A stretch of 64,000 bases of DNA from Pseudomonas hydrolytica (GTDB lineage Bacteria > Pseudomonadota > Gammaproteobacteria > Pseudomonadales > Pseudomonadaceae), in the NCBI RefSeq assembly GCF_021495345.1, contig NZ_CP099397.1, positions 868,001 through 932,000 on the forward strand, read 5' to 3'. The position numbers were made by a program, and so were the translations under genes. Shown piece by piece: positions 1 through 10,145 of the stretch (position 1 is the first letter of the stretch; each line of letters opens with the position of its first letter). The notes under the pieces were generated by a model, which was given only the letters and a program-made list of their open reading frames with translations, ran no database searches and was not told the origin of the DNA.

Positions 1-751
1 CGTTGCCGGCGCGATCGGCGTCGAACAGCGCACGCAACTGCCAGTCGCTGCCGGGCAGGGCAATCAGTTCCAGGCTCTGCGCCTGTTCGGCCGCGGTAAC
101 CGGTGCGATGACCTGGCCGGGCTGGCGCAGATCGTCGGCGCGGGCCATCACCCGCCGGCTCTGCAGGTCTTCGAGCAGCCAGTCGTGCTCGCTGTGGTGC
201 TGCTCGCGAAGCCAGTCGCGCAGGGCGGTCATGCGCAGGCGCAACACACGCTGGCTCTCGTCGTCCTGGCGCAGAAGGAGATAGAGGGCACCCTCGTCCT
301 GGGGGCTGAAGGCGAAGTGATAGTCCGCTGCGCCAATGCGCTGCTGCAGCGCGCGGATGAAAGGCAGGTCCGGCGATTCGCCGGCGCTGTCGGCCAACCG
401 CTGACCTTGAGCATCCAGCCAGACGATGCTCTGCAGTGTCGGGAAGATGCTGCGCAGGGGGGCGATCGGCGCGGTCACATCACCGCGCGTTTCGGCCGCT
501 TGTAGCATGGCCTGGCCGGCCTGGGCCTTGAGGCGCATGTTCAGGCTCAGGTGTTTGGCCAGCTGTTCGCTGTAGCCGCGGCTCAGTTGCTTCTGGCTGT
601 CCAGCAGCTGGCGGTATTCCTGCGTCAGCTGCCAGGCCAGCAGTCCCAGCATCGCCAGCACCAGTGCCATCAGCACGCGCCGCAGCGCTTCGCGCCGTGG
701 CGCGCGCGACTCGCCCGAGGGGCTCGACGGCTGGGAGGAGGGAGTCGACAC
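1..751 (-). CDS. Membrane-anchored sensory protein, N-terminal part (cut by window start)
   Basis: I translated this open frame by hand; about 250 residues are visible and the gene continues past base 1. It starts at a GTG (749-751) after a CAGG-type ribosome binding site; an in-frame TAG lies a few codons upstream. After a Pro/Ser-rich cytoplasmic start (about residues 1-25) comes one hydrophobic segment (about 27-43, LMALVLAMLGLLAW), then a helical and mixed region that looks extracytoplasmic. This is the usual N-terminal layout of a transmembrane sensor (histidine kinase, GGDEF/EAL protein or chemoreceptor). The output domain is outside the window, so the class cannot be decided. It is divergent from ettA. 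Confidence 0.6.
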   Translation of the reverse strand, partial: MSTPSSQPSSPSGESRAPRREALRRVLMALVLAMLGLLAWQLTQEYRQLLDSQKQLSRGYSEQLAKHLSLNMRLKAQAGQAMLQAAETRGDVTAPIAPLRSIFPTLQSIVWLDAQGQRLADSAGESPDLPFIRALQQRIGAADYHFAFSPQDEGALYLLLRQDDESQRVLRLRMTALRDWLREQHHSEHDWLLEDLQSRRVMARADDLRQPGQVIAPVTAAEQAQSLELIALPGSDWQLRALFDADRAGN

Positions 752-1170
752 GTTCAAAACCTGCAGCTACCACGGAGCTAGGTGGGCATTGGCGCGCAAG
801 CAGGCCTGCGCTCGCGCCAGCCGGGTAGCATGCCTGCAAAAATGGCCAAGTGCCAGCTTGTCCGACGAGCGTAGGTTTGCCCTGCTTCGCGCATTCCGGT
901 AGCTTTGCCCCGCGCGTGATCTGCCCGCGCGGTACTTGGCGTTCGCTGCGGCAGGGGCTAAGGTCTCTGCACATCGCCTCCGGGCAGGCTGGGTGAAAAA
1001 CCGCTGCATGCGGCCATGCGGCAGCGAAAACCGGCGCAAGTTGCTGATCTGCACGCGGTAGACTGCGCACTTCGCTGGTAGCGTCATGCATGGCCCACGC
1101 TGCGCCGCGTTTTCACGTGCTCTGCAAGGCGCGCCACTTTCAGTTTCCATCCCCATCAGTCAGGTTCTCC
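752..1170. other. Intergenic region between divergent genes
   Basis: This 419-base gap separates the divergent sensor gene and ettA. Open frames on both strands here give low-complexity, Arg/Ala-rich translations with no recognisable family, so I call none. An imperfect inverted repeat (GGCGCG at 791-796, CGCGCC at 813-818) is the only structure I see. Both promoters should lie here, but I find no convincing -35/-10 pair. Confidence 0.5.
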
Positions 1171-2838
<1,668 letters not shown>

Positions 2839-2851
2839 GCGTTCAGTGGAA

Positions 2852-2882
2852 GAAAAAACGGAGCCTGCGGGCTCCGTTTTTC
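2852..2882. terminator. Rho-independent terminator after ettA
   Basis: CGGAGCC (2859-2865) pairs with GGCTCCG (2870-2876) around a 4-base loop. An A-run precedes the stem and a T-run follows it, so it can work in both directions and also ends transcription of the PilZ/DUF1631 unit on the minus strand. Confidence 0.9.
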
Positions 2883-2891
2883 GTTGGCGGC

Positions 2892-2913
2892 GTAGGGTGC
2901 GCCCTGCGCACCG
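2892..2913. repeat. REP-like inverted repeat (GGTGCGC family)
   Basis: The element has the form GTAGGGTGCGC, a short spacer, then TGCGCACC. Other copies of this family in the window are at 10371, 23928, 26951, 45547, 55864 and 58930, all between or at the edge of genes. Confidence 0.7.
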
Positions 2914-2934
2914 ATGCCTTCGGCCTGTTAGCGA

Positions 2935-3267
2935 TCAGAGTTTGGCCAGCAGGCTTTCCAGCGCCTTGGCCTGGTCCTCGGCCAGATCGATGATATGAAA
3001 GCCCGCCCAGCAGTGCTGGCCGTCGGCGCCGGGGCGGCTCCACAGGCAGTCGGCGCCCAGGCGAACCTCCTGTATCTCCTCTTTTCCGGCAGTACAGACC
3101 AGGCGGCACTGCAGCACGGCATCGGCTGCATGCGGGGTGTCGCTGAACAGCATGAAACCGTCGGCGGACAGATCGACGATCCGGCCCAGGCGCTGTCCGC
3201 TGTTCAGGTCGAAGACCTCCAGCTGCATTTCGGTGCCATGGCGGCTGTGTTGGCGACGCTCTTCCAT
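2935..3267 (-). CDS. PilZ domain protein
   Basis: This 110-residue protein is essentially one PilZ domain, the c-di-GMP binding fold. Both ligand motifs are present: RxxxR (R5 to R9) and DxSxxG (D32, S34, G37). No other domain is visible, so it is probably an adaptor that reports c-di-GMP to a partner protein. It lies 9 bases downstream of the DUF1631 gene on the same strand, so the two are probably co-transcribed and may work together. The target is not known from the sequence. Confidence 0.88.
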   Translation of the reverse strand: MEERRQHSRHGTEMQLEVFDLNSGQRLGRIVDLSADGFMLFSDTPHAADAVLQCRLVCTAGKEEIQEVRLGADCLWSRPGADGQHCWAGFHIIDLAEDQAKALESLLAKL

Positions 3268-3276
3268 GGTAATTCC

Positions 3277-5622
3277 TCAGCGGGGTTCGGCCGCGCGCCC
3301 GGTGAAACGCTGCAGCACGCGGTAAATGGCAGTCAGCGCGCGATCCATCAGCGGTGTCGCGCGTTCGGGTGTAACGATGCGGGCCAGGCCCTTTTCCATC
3401 TCGCTGGCCAGCACGTTCAAGGGCTTGATCGCCACCCGCTGACCGCTGTGGTCGACGAACATGTAGTTGTGAGTGGTGGGGCTGAACCAGGAAAGCTTGA
3501 GCACGCGGCTCTGCCCGTCGTTGACGAACTCGAACCAGGTGCCGAACTCGACATCGGCCAGCTCCCTGGCCAATGCCTGGGCGCGTGCCGACAGCTTGGC
3601 GCGTGTCGGCGCCTGGCGCACCAGGTCGGCGTCTTCGCCGAGCATGGCGCCCAGAGGGCTTTCCGGCAGGGTGGGCTTGAGCTGGGCAGCCAGCTGCGGC
3701 TGCTTGGCCTGCACTGCGTGCTGGCAGGCCACCAGATCCTGCAGCAGGCGGCGGATGCCGTCCTCGTGGTAGCCGCCGAGCAGCTCCAGACCCTTGCGCA
3801 GATCAGCGAGCATGGGCACGCGCTGTTCCTGCAACTGCAGCACCTCGGCCTCGCCCAGCGGCGTGCCGCTGCGGGCCAGCTGCTCGGCCACTTCGCAGGC
3901 ACGCAGCCATTCGGCGCTCTGCTCGCCGTGGCGCAGCAGCACGAAGACCAGCACGTCGGCCCAGGTCAGCTCCAGGAAGTTGCGAATGATGGCCGGCAGG
4001 TCGCGCTGCCCGACGCATTGCTGGATCACCTCCAGCGCCTGTTCGCGAGCGCCGAGCAGACGATCCCGGCCCTTGGCCGCCTCAACCGCACGGCGCTCAC
4101 GCAGCTCGACCTTGTGGCGCAGGGTGGCGACGTATTCGTTGAACTCCTCGATCAGGCTGTCGAAGAGGTTCAGGTCGCCGACGAAGCCATGGATGACCCG
4201 CTCCACCACCCACTGCATCTTCGCCAGCAGGCCGCGTTCGTCGCCTTCGTTGCCGTAGAGCACGCCGGCCTGGGCCATGGTGTTGAGCAGCCGGCGAGCC
4301 GGATGGTGATGCTGGGTGAACAGCGCCTTGTCCTGCAGGGCGATCTTCAGATAGGGCGTGTGCAGATGGGAGAGGGCGGTCTTGCAGCTGTCCGGCAGGT
4401 TCTCGTCGTCGAGGATGAAGTCGAACAGCATGCCCACCAGGTCGATCACGTCGGCTTCCTGATCGGACACCTTGCTGTCGCCGGGCAGGCTGCTGTGGGA
4501 TTCCAGCTGCTGCTGCAGATCGGCCTTCAGCCCTTCGACCGCCTGCGGCTTGTGCAGGCGCTGGGCCAGCTCATGGGCGGATTGCTGCTGCATGCGGTTG
4601 AGCGCGGCGAGCAGTTCGCTGGCGCTGTAGGTGCGGCTGGCTCCGCGCGGCGAAAAGCTGACGATGCTGCGCGTGCCGCCCAGCAAGGGGGCATCCGGCG
4701 AGCTCTGGCGATGTTCGCCAAGCAGGCTGGACAGGCCGCTGAACAGGGCCGCCGGGTCGCTGGGTGGTGGTGCGCTGAGGTCCAGGTCGAGCAGTGCCGG
4801 CTCGGCTGGCTCGATACCGGGGCTGCCAGGGTTGCCGGGGGGTCCGGTATTGCCGGGAGGCGCCGTTCTTGCCGGCGCCGGTTCGGTCTTCGGCGTTTCC
4901 GGGCGACTGACGCTCGGATTGACCTGTGCGCTGTACTTGAGATTGGGCAGCACGCCGGCATCGATCAGACGCTGGTTCAGCGCGCCGTACAGCGAGTCGA
5001 GGCTCTGCATCACGTGGCGATCGAAGAGCATGTAGAGAATGGTCTTGATCTGCAGCGGGAAAGGGCAGGGCGCCAGTGCATCGCGGAAGGCCTGGGCGAT
5101 GGCCTGCGGGCCGAAGGGATTGCTGTCCTCACCGAGCTTCTGGCCATTGTTGAGCAGCGCCAGGCGCTGCTCCAGGGCGAACAGCGGCTGGGTGCAGCGC
5201 GCCTTGACCCGACTGACCATGTTGGTGACTTGCAGGGTCTCCTCGTAATCCTCGTTCTGCACCAGAGCCAGCTGCTCCGGGTCCAGTTCGGCCTGCGTCT
5301 GATTCTGCAGCTTGCCTTCGAGGAAGTCGGAGAAGTTGTTGGCGATGGTCTGGTGGTAGCTGCGTTCGATCTGTGGGCGCTGCCGGCGAATCTCGCGCAT
5401 GCTGTCGAAGAACAGCGTCTGCACCTTGTTGTTCTCGGCCTTCTCGGCGCATTCGAACAGGGTGTCGTCGACCTGACCGAACACGCCGCTCAGGTGTTCC
5501 GCCAGACGGTTCATCACCAGTTTGCGACAGCTCTGCACCAGATCACTGAAGCGCGGCTGGATGCCGCGGCTGGCGAGGCTGACCACCTTGGGATGAACGG
5601 GGGGCTTGTCCTGGTTGCTCAT
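3277..5622 (-). CDS. DUF1631 family protein, copy 1
   Basis: The protein has 781 residues and is rich in helix-forming residues, with no signal peptide or membrane segment. A low-complexity Pro/Gly/Ala linker at about 230-275 separates the N-terminal domain from the long C-terminal part. It is paralogous to the protein at 17498-19798: both share features such as NADDTLFE/QVDDTLFE near residue 60, PNP-F/SNPLGP near 175, and EADVIDLVGMLF/EDVINLVSMLF. The function of DUF1631 is unknown. Its C-terminal part (ending with SWFSPTTHNYMFVDHSGQ) resembles the start of a PilZ-like beta domain, but I cannot confirm this. The PilZ gene follows directly, which suggests a link to c-di-GMP. Confidence 0.82.
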   Translation of the reverse strand: MSNQDKPPVHPKVVSLASRGIQPRFSDLVQSCRKLVMNRLAEHLSGVFGQVDDTLFECAEKAENNKVQTLFFDSMREIRRQRPQIERSYHQTIANNFSDFLEGKLQNQTQAELDPEQLALVQNEDYEETLQVTNMVSRVKARCTQPLFALEQRLALLNNGQKLGEDSNPFGPQAIAQAFRDALAPCPFPLQIKTILYMLFDRHVMQSLDSLYGALNQRLIDAGVLPNLKYSAQVNPSVSRPETPKTEPAPARTAPPGNTGPPGNPGSPGIEPAEPALLDLDLSAPPPSDPAALFSGLSSLLGEHRQSSPDAPLLGGTRSIVSFSPRGASRTYSASELLAALNRMQQQSAHELAQRLHKPQAVEGLKADLQQQLESHSSLPGDSKVSDQEADVIDLVGMLFDFILDDENLPDSCKTALSHLHTPYLKIALQDKALFTQHHHPARRLLNTMAQAGVLYGNEGDERGLLAKMQWVVERVIHGFVGDLNLFDSLIEEFNEYVATLRHKVELRERRAVEAAKGRDRLLGAREQALEVIQQCVGQRDLPAIIRNFLELTWADVLVFVLLRHGEQSAEWLRACEVAEQLARSGTPLGEAEVLQLQEQRVPMLADLRKGLELLGGYHEDGIRRLLQDLVACQHAVQAKQPQLAAQLKPTLPESPLGAMLGEDADLVRQAPTRAKLSARAQALARELADVEFGTWFEFVNDGQSRVLKLSWFSPTTHNYMFVDHSGQRVAIKPLNVLASEMEKGLARIVTPERATPLMDRALTAIYRVLQRFTGRAAEPR

Positions 5623-5740
5623 GGACTATCCTGGCTGGGGTCGTCGGCTGGCGCGTCCTGCGTCGGGCCGCAGTTCGATGAAACATATAGTAGTCCATGC
5701 TCTGCCTGCAAAGCATTGTCGTAAAAGCAGTTTGTAGGGG

Positions 5741-5768
5741 TTGACAGGGGCGTTTTGCTACGTAAAAT
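5741..5768 (+). promoter_or_regulatory. Sigma-70 promoter of the tRNA operon
   Basis: TTGACA (5741-5746), a 16-base spacer and TAAAAT (5763-5768) lie about 60 bases before the first tRNA. A GC-rich discriminator (GGCGCGCC) follows directly, as is typical of stable-RNA promoters under stringent control. Confidence 0.88.
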
Positions 5769-5828
5769 GGCGCGCCTCTGAAGCGGGAAAGCGAAAGCCG
5801 AAACGCGGCAGAGATGGAAGACCGAAGT

Positions 5829-5904
5829 TCCGCGATAGCTCAGTCGGTAGAGCAAATGACTGTTAATCATTGGGTCCCTGGTTCGAGTCCAGGTCGCGGA
5901 GCCA
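5829..5904 (+). tRNA. tRNA-Asn (GTT)
   Basis: The acceptor stem TCCGCGA pairs with TCGCGGA and the CCA end is encoded. The anticodon loop CTGTTAA, flanked by AATGA/TCATT, gives anticodon GTT. The T-arm GGTTCGAGTCC is canonical. It is the first of three tRNAs transcribed together. Confidence 0.97.
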
Positions 5905-5913
5905 ACTTCCAGA

Positions 5914-5990
5914 CGGGGTATAGCGCAGTCCGGTAGCGCGCTTGCTTTGGGAGCAAGATGTCGGGAGTTCGAATCCCCCTACCCCGACCA
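5914..5990 (+). tRNA. tRNA-Pro (TGG)
   Basis: The acceptor stem CGGGGTA pairs with TACCCCG, and the CCA end is encoded. The anticodon arm CTTGC/GCAAG has loop TTTGGGA, anticodon TGG. It starts 9 bases after tRNA-Asn. Confidence 0.97.
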
Positions 5991-5996
5991 TTTTTC

Positions 5997-6072
5997 GGGT
6001 CGTTAGCTCAGTTGGTAGAGCAGTTGGCTTTTAACCAATTGGTCGTAGGTTCGAATCCTACACGACCCACCA
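5997..6072 (+). tRNA. tRNA-Lys (TTT)
   Basis: The acceptor stem GGGTCGT pairs with ACGACCC, with encoded CCA. The anticodon loop CTTTTAA gives anticodon TTT. It starts 6 bases after tRNA-Pro and is followed by a terminator. Confidence 0.97.
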
Positions 6073-6079
6073 TATAGAA

Positions 6080-6115
6080 CGACAAAGCCCGCCTTGTGCG
6101 GGCTTTGTCGTTTTT
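6080..6115 (+). terminator. Rho-independent terminator of the tRNA operon
   Basis: CGACAAAGCCCGC and GCGGGCTTTGTCG form a 13-base-pair stem with a short loop (CTTGT), followed by TTTTT at 6111-6115. Confidence 0.95.
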
Positions 6116-6245
6116 GCGCCTCATACGACCGTCTCGCGTTGCCGCGGCCGCGCTGGCCGGTTCGCGCAGGTGCGCCATGCGCATCACGGGCGGTCGGCTG
6201 TCTACAAGGGTAATTCCAACATTCTCCGTGCGGGCGCTTCAGCTC

Positions 6246-6353
6246 GTAGGGTGGGCTTTAGTCCACCAACGGTGGTCGGCGTTTTGTAGCCCGGATGCAA
6301 TCCGGGGAAATTCTCAAAGTTGAATGGTCGTTGCGGATCTCATCCGGGCTACG
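6246..6353. repeat. Two REP-like inverted repeats (GTGGGC and CCCGGAT families)
   Basis: The first unit reads GTAGGGTGGGC, spacer, GTCCACC (6246-6268), a variant of the GGTGCGC family. The second begins TAGCCCGGATGCAATCCGGG (6286-6305) and its inverse CATCCGGGCTA lies at about 6340-6352, so the pair could fold into a long hairpin. Confidence 0.6.
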
Positions 6354-6368
6354 TGCTTGCTGCTTGTC

Positions 6369-6410
6369 TCCCCTCTCCCGCTTGCGGGAGAGGGGCTGGG
6401 GGAGAGGGGC
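6369..6410. repeat. CCCCTCTCCC repeat hairpin
   Basis: CCCCTCTCCCGC pairs with GCGGGAGAGGGG across TT, followed by a second GGGGGAGAGGGG half-unit. This class of repeat is common in intergenic DNA of pseudomonads and xanthomonads. The Ndh gene ends about 75 bases further on, on the other strand, so the hairpin may also stabilise that transcript end. Confidence 0.6.
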
Positions 6411-6485
6411 AATTTGCAGATTCACCTGCGGCTCCCTATTCCATGAATGGAAGAGGGTCACCAGCAGGCCGCACGGCGGTCGCTA

Positions 6486-7787
6486 TCAATGCAGCTTCAG
6501 GCGCGGCTCGGTGCTGCGGCCGATGCGGTCGCTGAGCATCAGCAACAGCGTGCGCAGGGTGCCGTACAGCGCCATCTGGTGCATGCGGTAGAGCGAGACG
6601 TAGAACACCCGCGCCAGCCAGCCCTCGAGCATCACACTGCCGGTGAGGTTGCCCATCAGGTTGCCCACCGCGGAGAAGCTCGACAGCGAGATCAGCGAAC
6701 CATAGTCGCGGTAGCGGTACTCCGGCAGCGCCTGACCGCTGATCTTCAGCCGCAGCGACTTGGCCAGCAGCGAAGCCTGCTGGTGCGCAGCCTGAGCCCG
6801 TGGCGGCACGTTGCGGCCGTCGCTGTCCGGTTGCGGGCAGGCAGCGCAATCGCCGAAGGCGAACACGTCATCGTCCAGCGTGGTTTGCAGTGTGGGGCGC
6901 ACCTGTAGCTGGTTGATGCGGTTGCTTTCCAGGCCATCCAGATCCTTGAGAAAGCCCGGCGCGCGGATGCCGGCAGCCCAGACCTTGAGGCTGGCCGGGA
7001 TGAAATTGCCGTCGGCGGTCTTCAGGCCGTCGGCGGTCACTTCGCTGACGGCGGCGCCGGTCAGCACGGTGACGCCGAGCTTTTCCAAGGTCTTGTGCAC
7101 CGGGCGGGCGATGCGCTCGGGCAGGGCCGGCAATACGCGGGGGCCCGCCTCGATCAGGGTGATGCGCATGTCTTCGGGGCGAATGCGATTGAGGCCGTAT
7201 GCGGCCAGTTGCTTGGCTGCGTGATGCAGTTCCGCCGCCAGTTCCACGCCCGTGGCGCCCGCGCCGACGATGGCGATATCGATCTGGCCGCCGGCTTCGC
7301 TTTCGTTGGCATGGGCGCGCAGATAGTGGCTGAGCATGCGTCGGTGAAAGCGCTCAGCCTGTGCCCGGGTATCGAGGAAGATGCAGTGCTCGGCCGCGCC
7401 CGGCGTGCCGAAGTCATTGGTGGTGCTGCCTACTGCGATCACCAGGCTGTCATAGGCGATGCGGCGCTCGGGCATCAGTACCTGGCCGTCGTCGTCCAGC
7501 GTCGCTGCCAGCGTGATGCTCTTGCCTGCGCGGTCGAGGCCGGACATGCGCCCGAGCTGAAACTCGAAATGGTTCCACTTGGCCTGGGCCACGTAGTTGA
7601 GTTCGTCTTCGGAGGAGTTCAGCGAGCCGGCGGCCACTTCGTGCAGCAGGGGCTTCCAAATGTGGGTGAGATTGGCGTCGACCAGGATGATCCGGGCTGC
7701 GCCGCTCTTGCCTAGTTTTCTACCCAGACGGGTGGCCAGCTCCAAACCGCCGGCGCCGCCGCCGACAATCACGATGCGATGGGACAT
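6486..7787 (-). CDS. ndh: Type II NADH dehydrogenase (NDH-2)
   Basis: The 433-residue flavoprotein oxidises NADH and passes electrons to quinone without pumping protons, at the inner face of the cytoplasmic membrane. It has the FAD-binding GGGAGG motif at residues 9-14, a second Rossmann motif (IVGAGATGVELAAEL) near 170 for NADH, and the family string AFGDCAAC near 310. The C-terminal 60 residues, rich in aromatic and hydrophobic residues, are the usual membrane-contact region. It is a single respiratory enzyme gene; the DUF3094 gene lies 63 bases upstream on the same strand. Confidence 0.95.
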   Translation of the reverse strand: MSHRIVIVGGGAGGLELATRLGRKLGKSGAARIILVDANLTHIWKPLLHEVAAGSLNSSEDELNYVAQAKWNHFEFQLGRMSGLDRAGKSITLAATLDDDGQVLMPERRIAYDSLVIAVGSTTNDFGTPGAAEHCIFLDTRAQAERFHRRMLSHYLRAHANESEAGGQIDIAIVGAGATGVELAAELHHAAKQLAAYGLNRIRPEDMRITLIEAGPRVLPALPERIARPVHKTLEKLGVTVLTGAAVSEVTADGLKTADGNFIPASLKVWAAGIRAPGFLKDLDGLESNRINQLQVRPTLQTTLDDDVFAFGDCAACPQPDSDGRNVPPRAQAAHQQASLLAKSLRLKISGQALPEYRYRDYGSLISLSSFSAVGNLMGNLTGSVMLEGWLARVFYVSLYRMHQMALYGTLRTLLLMLSDRIGRSTEPRLKLH

Positions 7788-7850
7788 GGATAACGCTCAC
7801 AAGGCTTTGAAAAAGTCGGTGTGAGTGCGAGAGGGCGAGCGCGAGGCAGC

Positions 7851-8024
7851 TCATAGCACCAGTCGACTCAGAAAGCGGCTCAGCAGGCCCAGGCCAATGG
7901 TCACGGCCACGACCACCACCAGCAGGCGCCAGACGTGAAAGGGCTGGCGCTCCACCTGATGCTGCGGCGCGCTCAGGTACTGGTCGACTTTCTGCTGGTC
8001 ATCGGGGCTCAGGCGGCTGGTCAT
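7851..8024 (-). CDS. Small single-pass membrane protein (DUF3094 type)
   Basis: I found this 57-residue frame by hand translation: it starts MTSRLSPDDQQKVDQYLSAP and ends SRFLSRLVL. The second half (about 32-50) is one membrane helix. The AGAGG site sits well placed before the ATG at 8024. Length, start and topology match DUF3094, a small family found next to ndh in Pseudomonas. The role is unknown. It lies between the MOSC gene and ndh on the same strand and may be co-transcribed with both. Confidence 0.8.
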   Translation of the reverse strand: MTSRLSPDDQQKVDQYLSAPQHQVERQPFHVWRLLVVVVAVTIGLGLLSRFLSRLVL

Positions 8025-8048
8025 CGGTAGGCCTCTGCTTGAATGCGG

Positions 8049-8597
8049 CTATTCTAGGCTTGCCCGCCAGCCTTGGCGAGCTTCGTTGTCCTGCGGGTCA
8101 GATGGCAGGGCGAGGGGGCTGACCTGGACGGCGTCGTGCAGGCGGATGATGCCGCCCTCGATCACCCGTGCGGTGATGCCGCCGTGGCCGCGCATGGCCT
8201 GGAAGGTGCCGGGGCCGAGGCGTTCCTCCAGGCGCGCGCAGGGCTGGCACCAGCCGGTGGTTTCCAGTAGCGCCTGGCCGATGCGAAAGCGCCGACCCTT
8301 GAGGCTGAACAGGTTGATGCCGGCAACCGCGATGTTGCGGCGCAGCTCGTCGGGGTGCAGAGGCGCATCGCGGCCGAGCAGGGCGGCGACAACCGCCAGG
8401 TGCTCCCACTGAATCAGCGTCACCTGCCGCGCATTGCGCGGGCCGGGACGGCTGTGATCGCCGGTCAGGCCGGCCTCGCGCCGCGCCTCTACCGCCTCCA
8501 CCTCGAGCATCGCTTCGCGCGCCCTGGGCCTTACTCCTATCCAGCGCACCTGGCCGATCTGCGGCACCTCGGCCAGTAACTGCTGCAGCGGGCTCAC
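8049..8597 (-). CDS. MOSC domain protein
   Basis: The 182-residue protein is a stand-alone MOSC domain, the beta-barrel fold shared with the C-terminal part of molybdenum cofactor sulfurases. Family features are visible: the RREAGLTGDH stretch (about 39-48), ELRRNIAVAGINL (about 84-96) and the conserved Cys in TGWCQPCARLEE (about 113-124). In related enzymes this Cys takes part in sulfur or cofactor handling; the substrate here is not known. Its start overlaps the stop of the DUF1780 gene by four bases (ATGA), so the two are translationally coupled. Confidence 0.85.
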   Translation of the reverse strand: MSPLQQLLAEVPQIGQVRWIGVRPRAREAMLEVEAVEARREAGLTGDHSRPGPRNARQVTLIQWEHLAVVAALLGRDAPLHPDELRRNIAVAGINLFSLKGRRFRIGQALLETTGWCQPCARLEERLGPGTFQAMRGHGGITARVIEGGIIRLHDAVQVSPLALPSDPQDNEARQGWRASLE

Positions 8598-9223
8598 AGG
8601 CCGATCCCTATATCGAACAGCAGGCTGCGGCCCAGATTCTGGCGCAGGAAGTCCGGAGCATCCGGATGGGCGAACAGCACGCGGGCGAAGCGTGGGCCGA
8701 CCAGCGACAGCGAACGCCAGCCCTGGCGCAGGTATTCAGTGGGCGGCGGAAAGTGGCTGTTGCAGTCCAGCACTGCACGCTTGAGGCTGACGAAGGCGAT
8801 CAGGTCCAGCTCGCTCAAGTCCAGACCGCGCTCGCGGTAGTTATGCGCCTTCTTGCGCAGGGTAGGGGCCAGGCGGGCCTGCAGCTCGCTGGCGGGAATG
8901 CGTTTGGGGCGCGCCTCGCGCCGCACCAGCTGGCTGAGCGAAAAGGCGCTGCGCCGACGCTCGAGTTCGGCGCGCCACTCGTCGTTGAGCCTGCGGCCTT
9001 CGTCCAGCACGAAGAACACCTCGAAGTTGGCGTCGCGAAAGAGCACGTCCGGTGGCTCCTGGGCGCCGGGCGTGAAGTCCTCGGTCTGATGACGCACGTT
9101 CAGCGCCTGCAGCAGACGCTGACAGACCCAGCGCTCACGCTCCCACTTCTTGGCGTTGGAGAGAAAGGCGTTGGCTTGTTCAGCCTGGTGCGTGAGCAGG
9201 CGCAGGTAGTCGGAATCGTCCAT
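8594..9223 (-). CDS. DUF1780 family protein
   Basis: This 209-residue cytoplasmic protein matches DUF1780, a conserved Pseudomonas family of unknown function. It is charged and Arg-rich, with helical N-terminal half and no signal or membrane segment. The pattern EFTPGAQEPPDVLF... FEVFFVLDEGRRLNDEW (about 49-84) resembles a nuclease-like alpha/beta core with acidic positions, but I cannot show catalytic residues. It is the first gene of a unit with the MOSC protein. Confidence 0.78.
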   Translation of the reverse strand: MDDSDYLRLLTHQAEQANAFLSNAKKWERERWVCQRLLQALNVRHQTEDFTPGAQEPPDVLFRDANFEVFFVLDEGRRLNDEWRAELERRRSAFSLSQLVRREARPKRIPASELQARLAPTLRKKAHNYRERGLDLSELDLIAFVSLKRAVLDCNSHFPPPTEYLRQGWRSLSLVGPRFARVLFAHPDAPDFLRQNLGRSLLFDIGIGL

Positions 9224-9349
9224 GCCGAAAGCTTAGCCGCAGCGCGGCCCGGGATGCCAGACATCGTGCTGCTGATCCGGTGCCGAGGGCCGGTGTAGAC
9301 TGCCTGGCGTGACTGCGCAGATGACGGAGCAACGACAAGGTGGATAGGC

Positions 9350-10039
9350 ATGATCGCGTCTGAGCTGCTGGCGTTCAGCACTCTGCTGGCTGGCTGGCTG
9401 ATCTATGGGATGGCGCTGCTCTGGGCGGTAACGCGCGCGCCCTGGCTGGAGCTGTTCAGCGATCTGCGGCGTCAGCACCTACTGTTCGGCACCATGCTCG
9501 CCCTGTTCCTGTTGTGGCTGGTGCGCCGCGACTTCGATTCGGGCCTGTCCTATCACTTCATCGGCATGACCGCGGTGACGCTGCTGCTGGATTGGCCTTT
9601 GGCCGTGCTGGCGGGGCTGGCGGCTCAGGTGGGGCTGCTGGCCATCGGGCGTCTGGATCTGGCCGCGCTCGGCGTCAACGGCGTGCTGCTGGTATTGATC
9701 CCGGTGCTGGTCACCGAACTCTGTGCACTGCGGGTCGAGCGTGCGCAGCCGCGCAACCTGTTCGTCTACATCTTTTTCTGCGGCTTCTTCCCGGCGGCGC
9801 TGGCCACGCTCCTGACCCTGCTTGGCGGCCTTGGGCTGCTATGGATGGATGGCTTGTTTCCCATGCCACCCTGGCTCGACGACTTTGCCGGCTACCTGTG
9901 GCTGGTAGCGTTCCCCGAGGCCTTTATCAACGGCACCGTGGTCACCGCCTTGGTGGTGTTCTATCCGGACTGGCTGGAAACCTTCAACCGCACCCGCTAC
10001 CTGCAGGCCCCCTGGAAGGAAGAGGATCGCGGCGAGTGA
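9350..10039 (+). CDS. CbiM-like energy-coupling factor transporter permease
   Basis: The 229-residue protein has six or seven hydrophobic segments (about 3-25, 44-60, 68-95, 100-125, 140-165, 180-200). The stretch SYHFIGMTAVTLLLDWPLA and the later FPEAFINGTVV are the conserved parts of CbiM/energy-coupling factor permeases, which take up cobalt or nickel with a partner ATPase. No ATPase or second permease subunit is near, so the transported ion and partner are open. It is transcribed divergently from the DUF1780 unit. Confidence 0.72.
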   Translation: MIASELLAFSTLLAGWLIYGMALLWAVTRAPWLELFSDLRRQHLLFGTMLALFLLWLVRRDFDSGLSYHFIGMTAVTLLLDWPLAVLAGLAAQVGLLAIGRLDLAALGVNGVLLVLIPVLVTELCALRVERAQPRNLFVYIFFCGFFPAALATLLTLLGGLGLLWMDGLFPMPPWLDDFAGYLWLVAFPEAFINGTVVTALVVFYPDWLETFNRTRYLQAPWKEEDRGE

Positions 10040-10145
10040 ATGGCGCGCTATCGGCCTTTTGAATGGGCGCAGGCAGCTTGATCCTGGTCAATGCCTGGAG
10101 CGAGTCCTCCGCCATGCTGTGCAAAACGCCTCCGAGGACGCGAAC

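Larger units (their letters stand above)
6116..6485. other. Gene-free region filled with short inverted repeats
   Basis: No coding signal is visible in these 370 bases. They hold at least three repeat units of the kinds found scattered in Pseudomonas intergenic DNA (two are listed separately). Confidence 0.6.

Noticed and set aside
480..1156. Two overlapping minus-strand frames before ettA
   Set aside because: They overlap the sensor gene in another frame and show low-complexity, Arg/Ala-rich sequence.
2995..5724. Open frame of about 909 codons opposite to the first DUF1631 gene
   Set aside because: Antisense shadow; the minus-strand gene has a clear family match.
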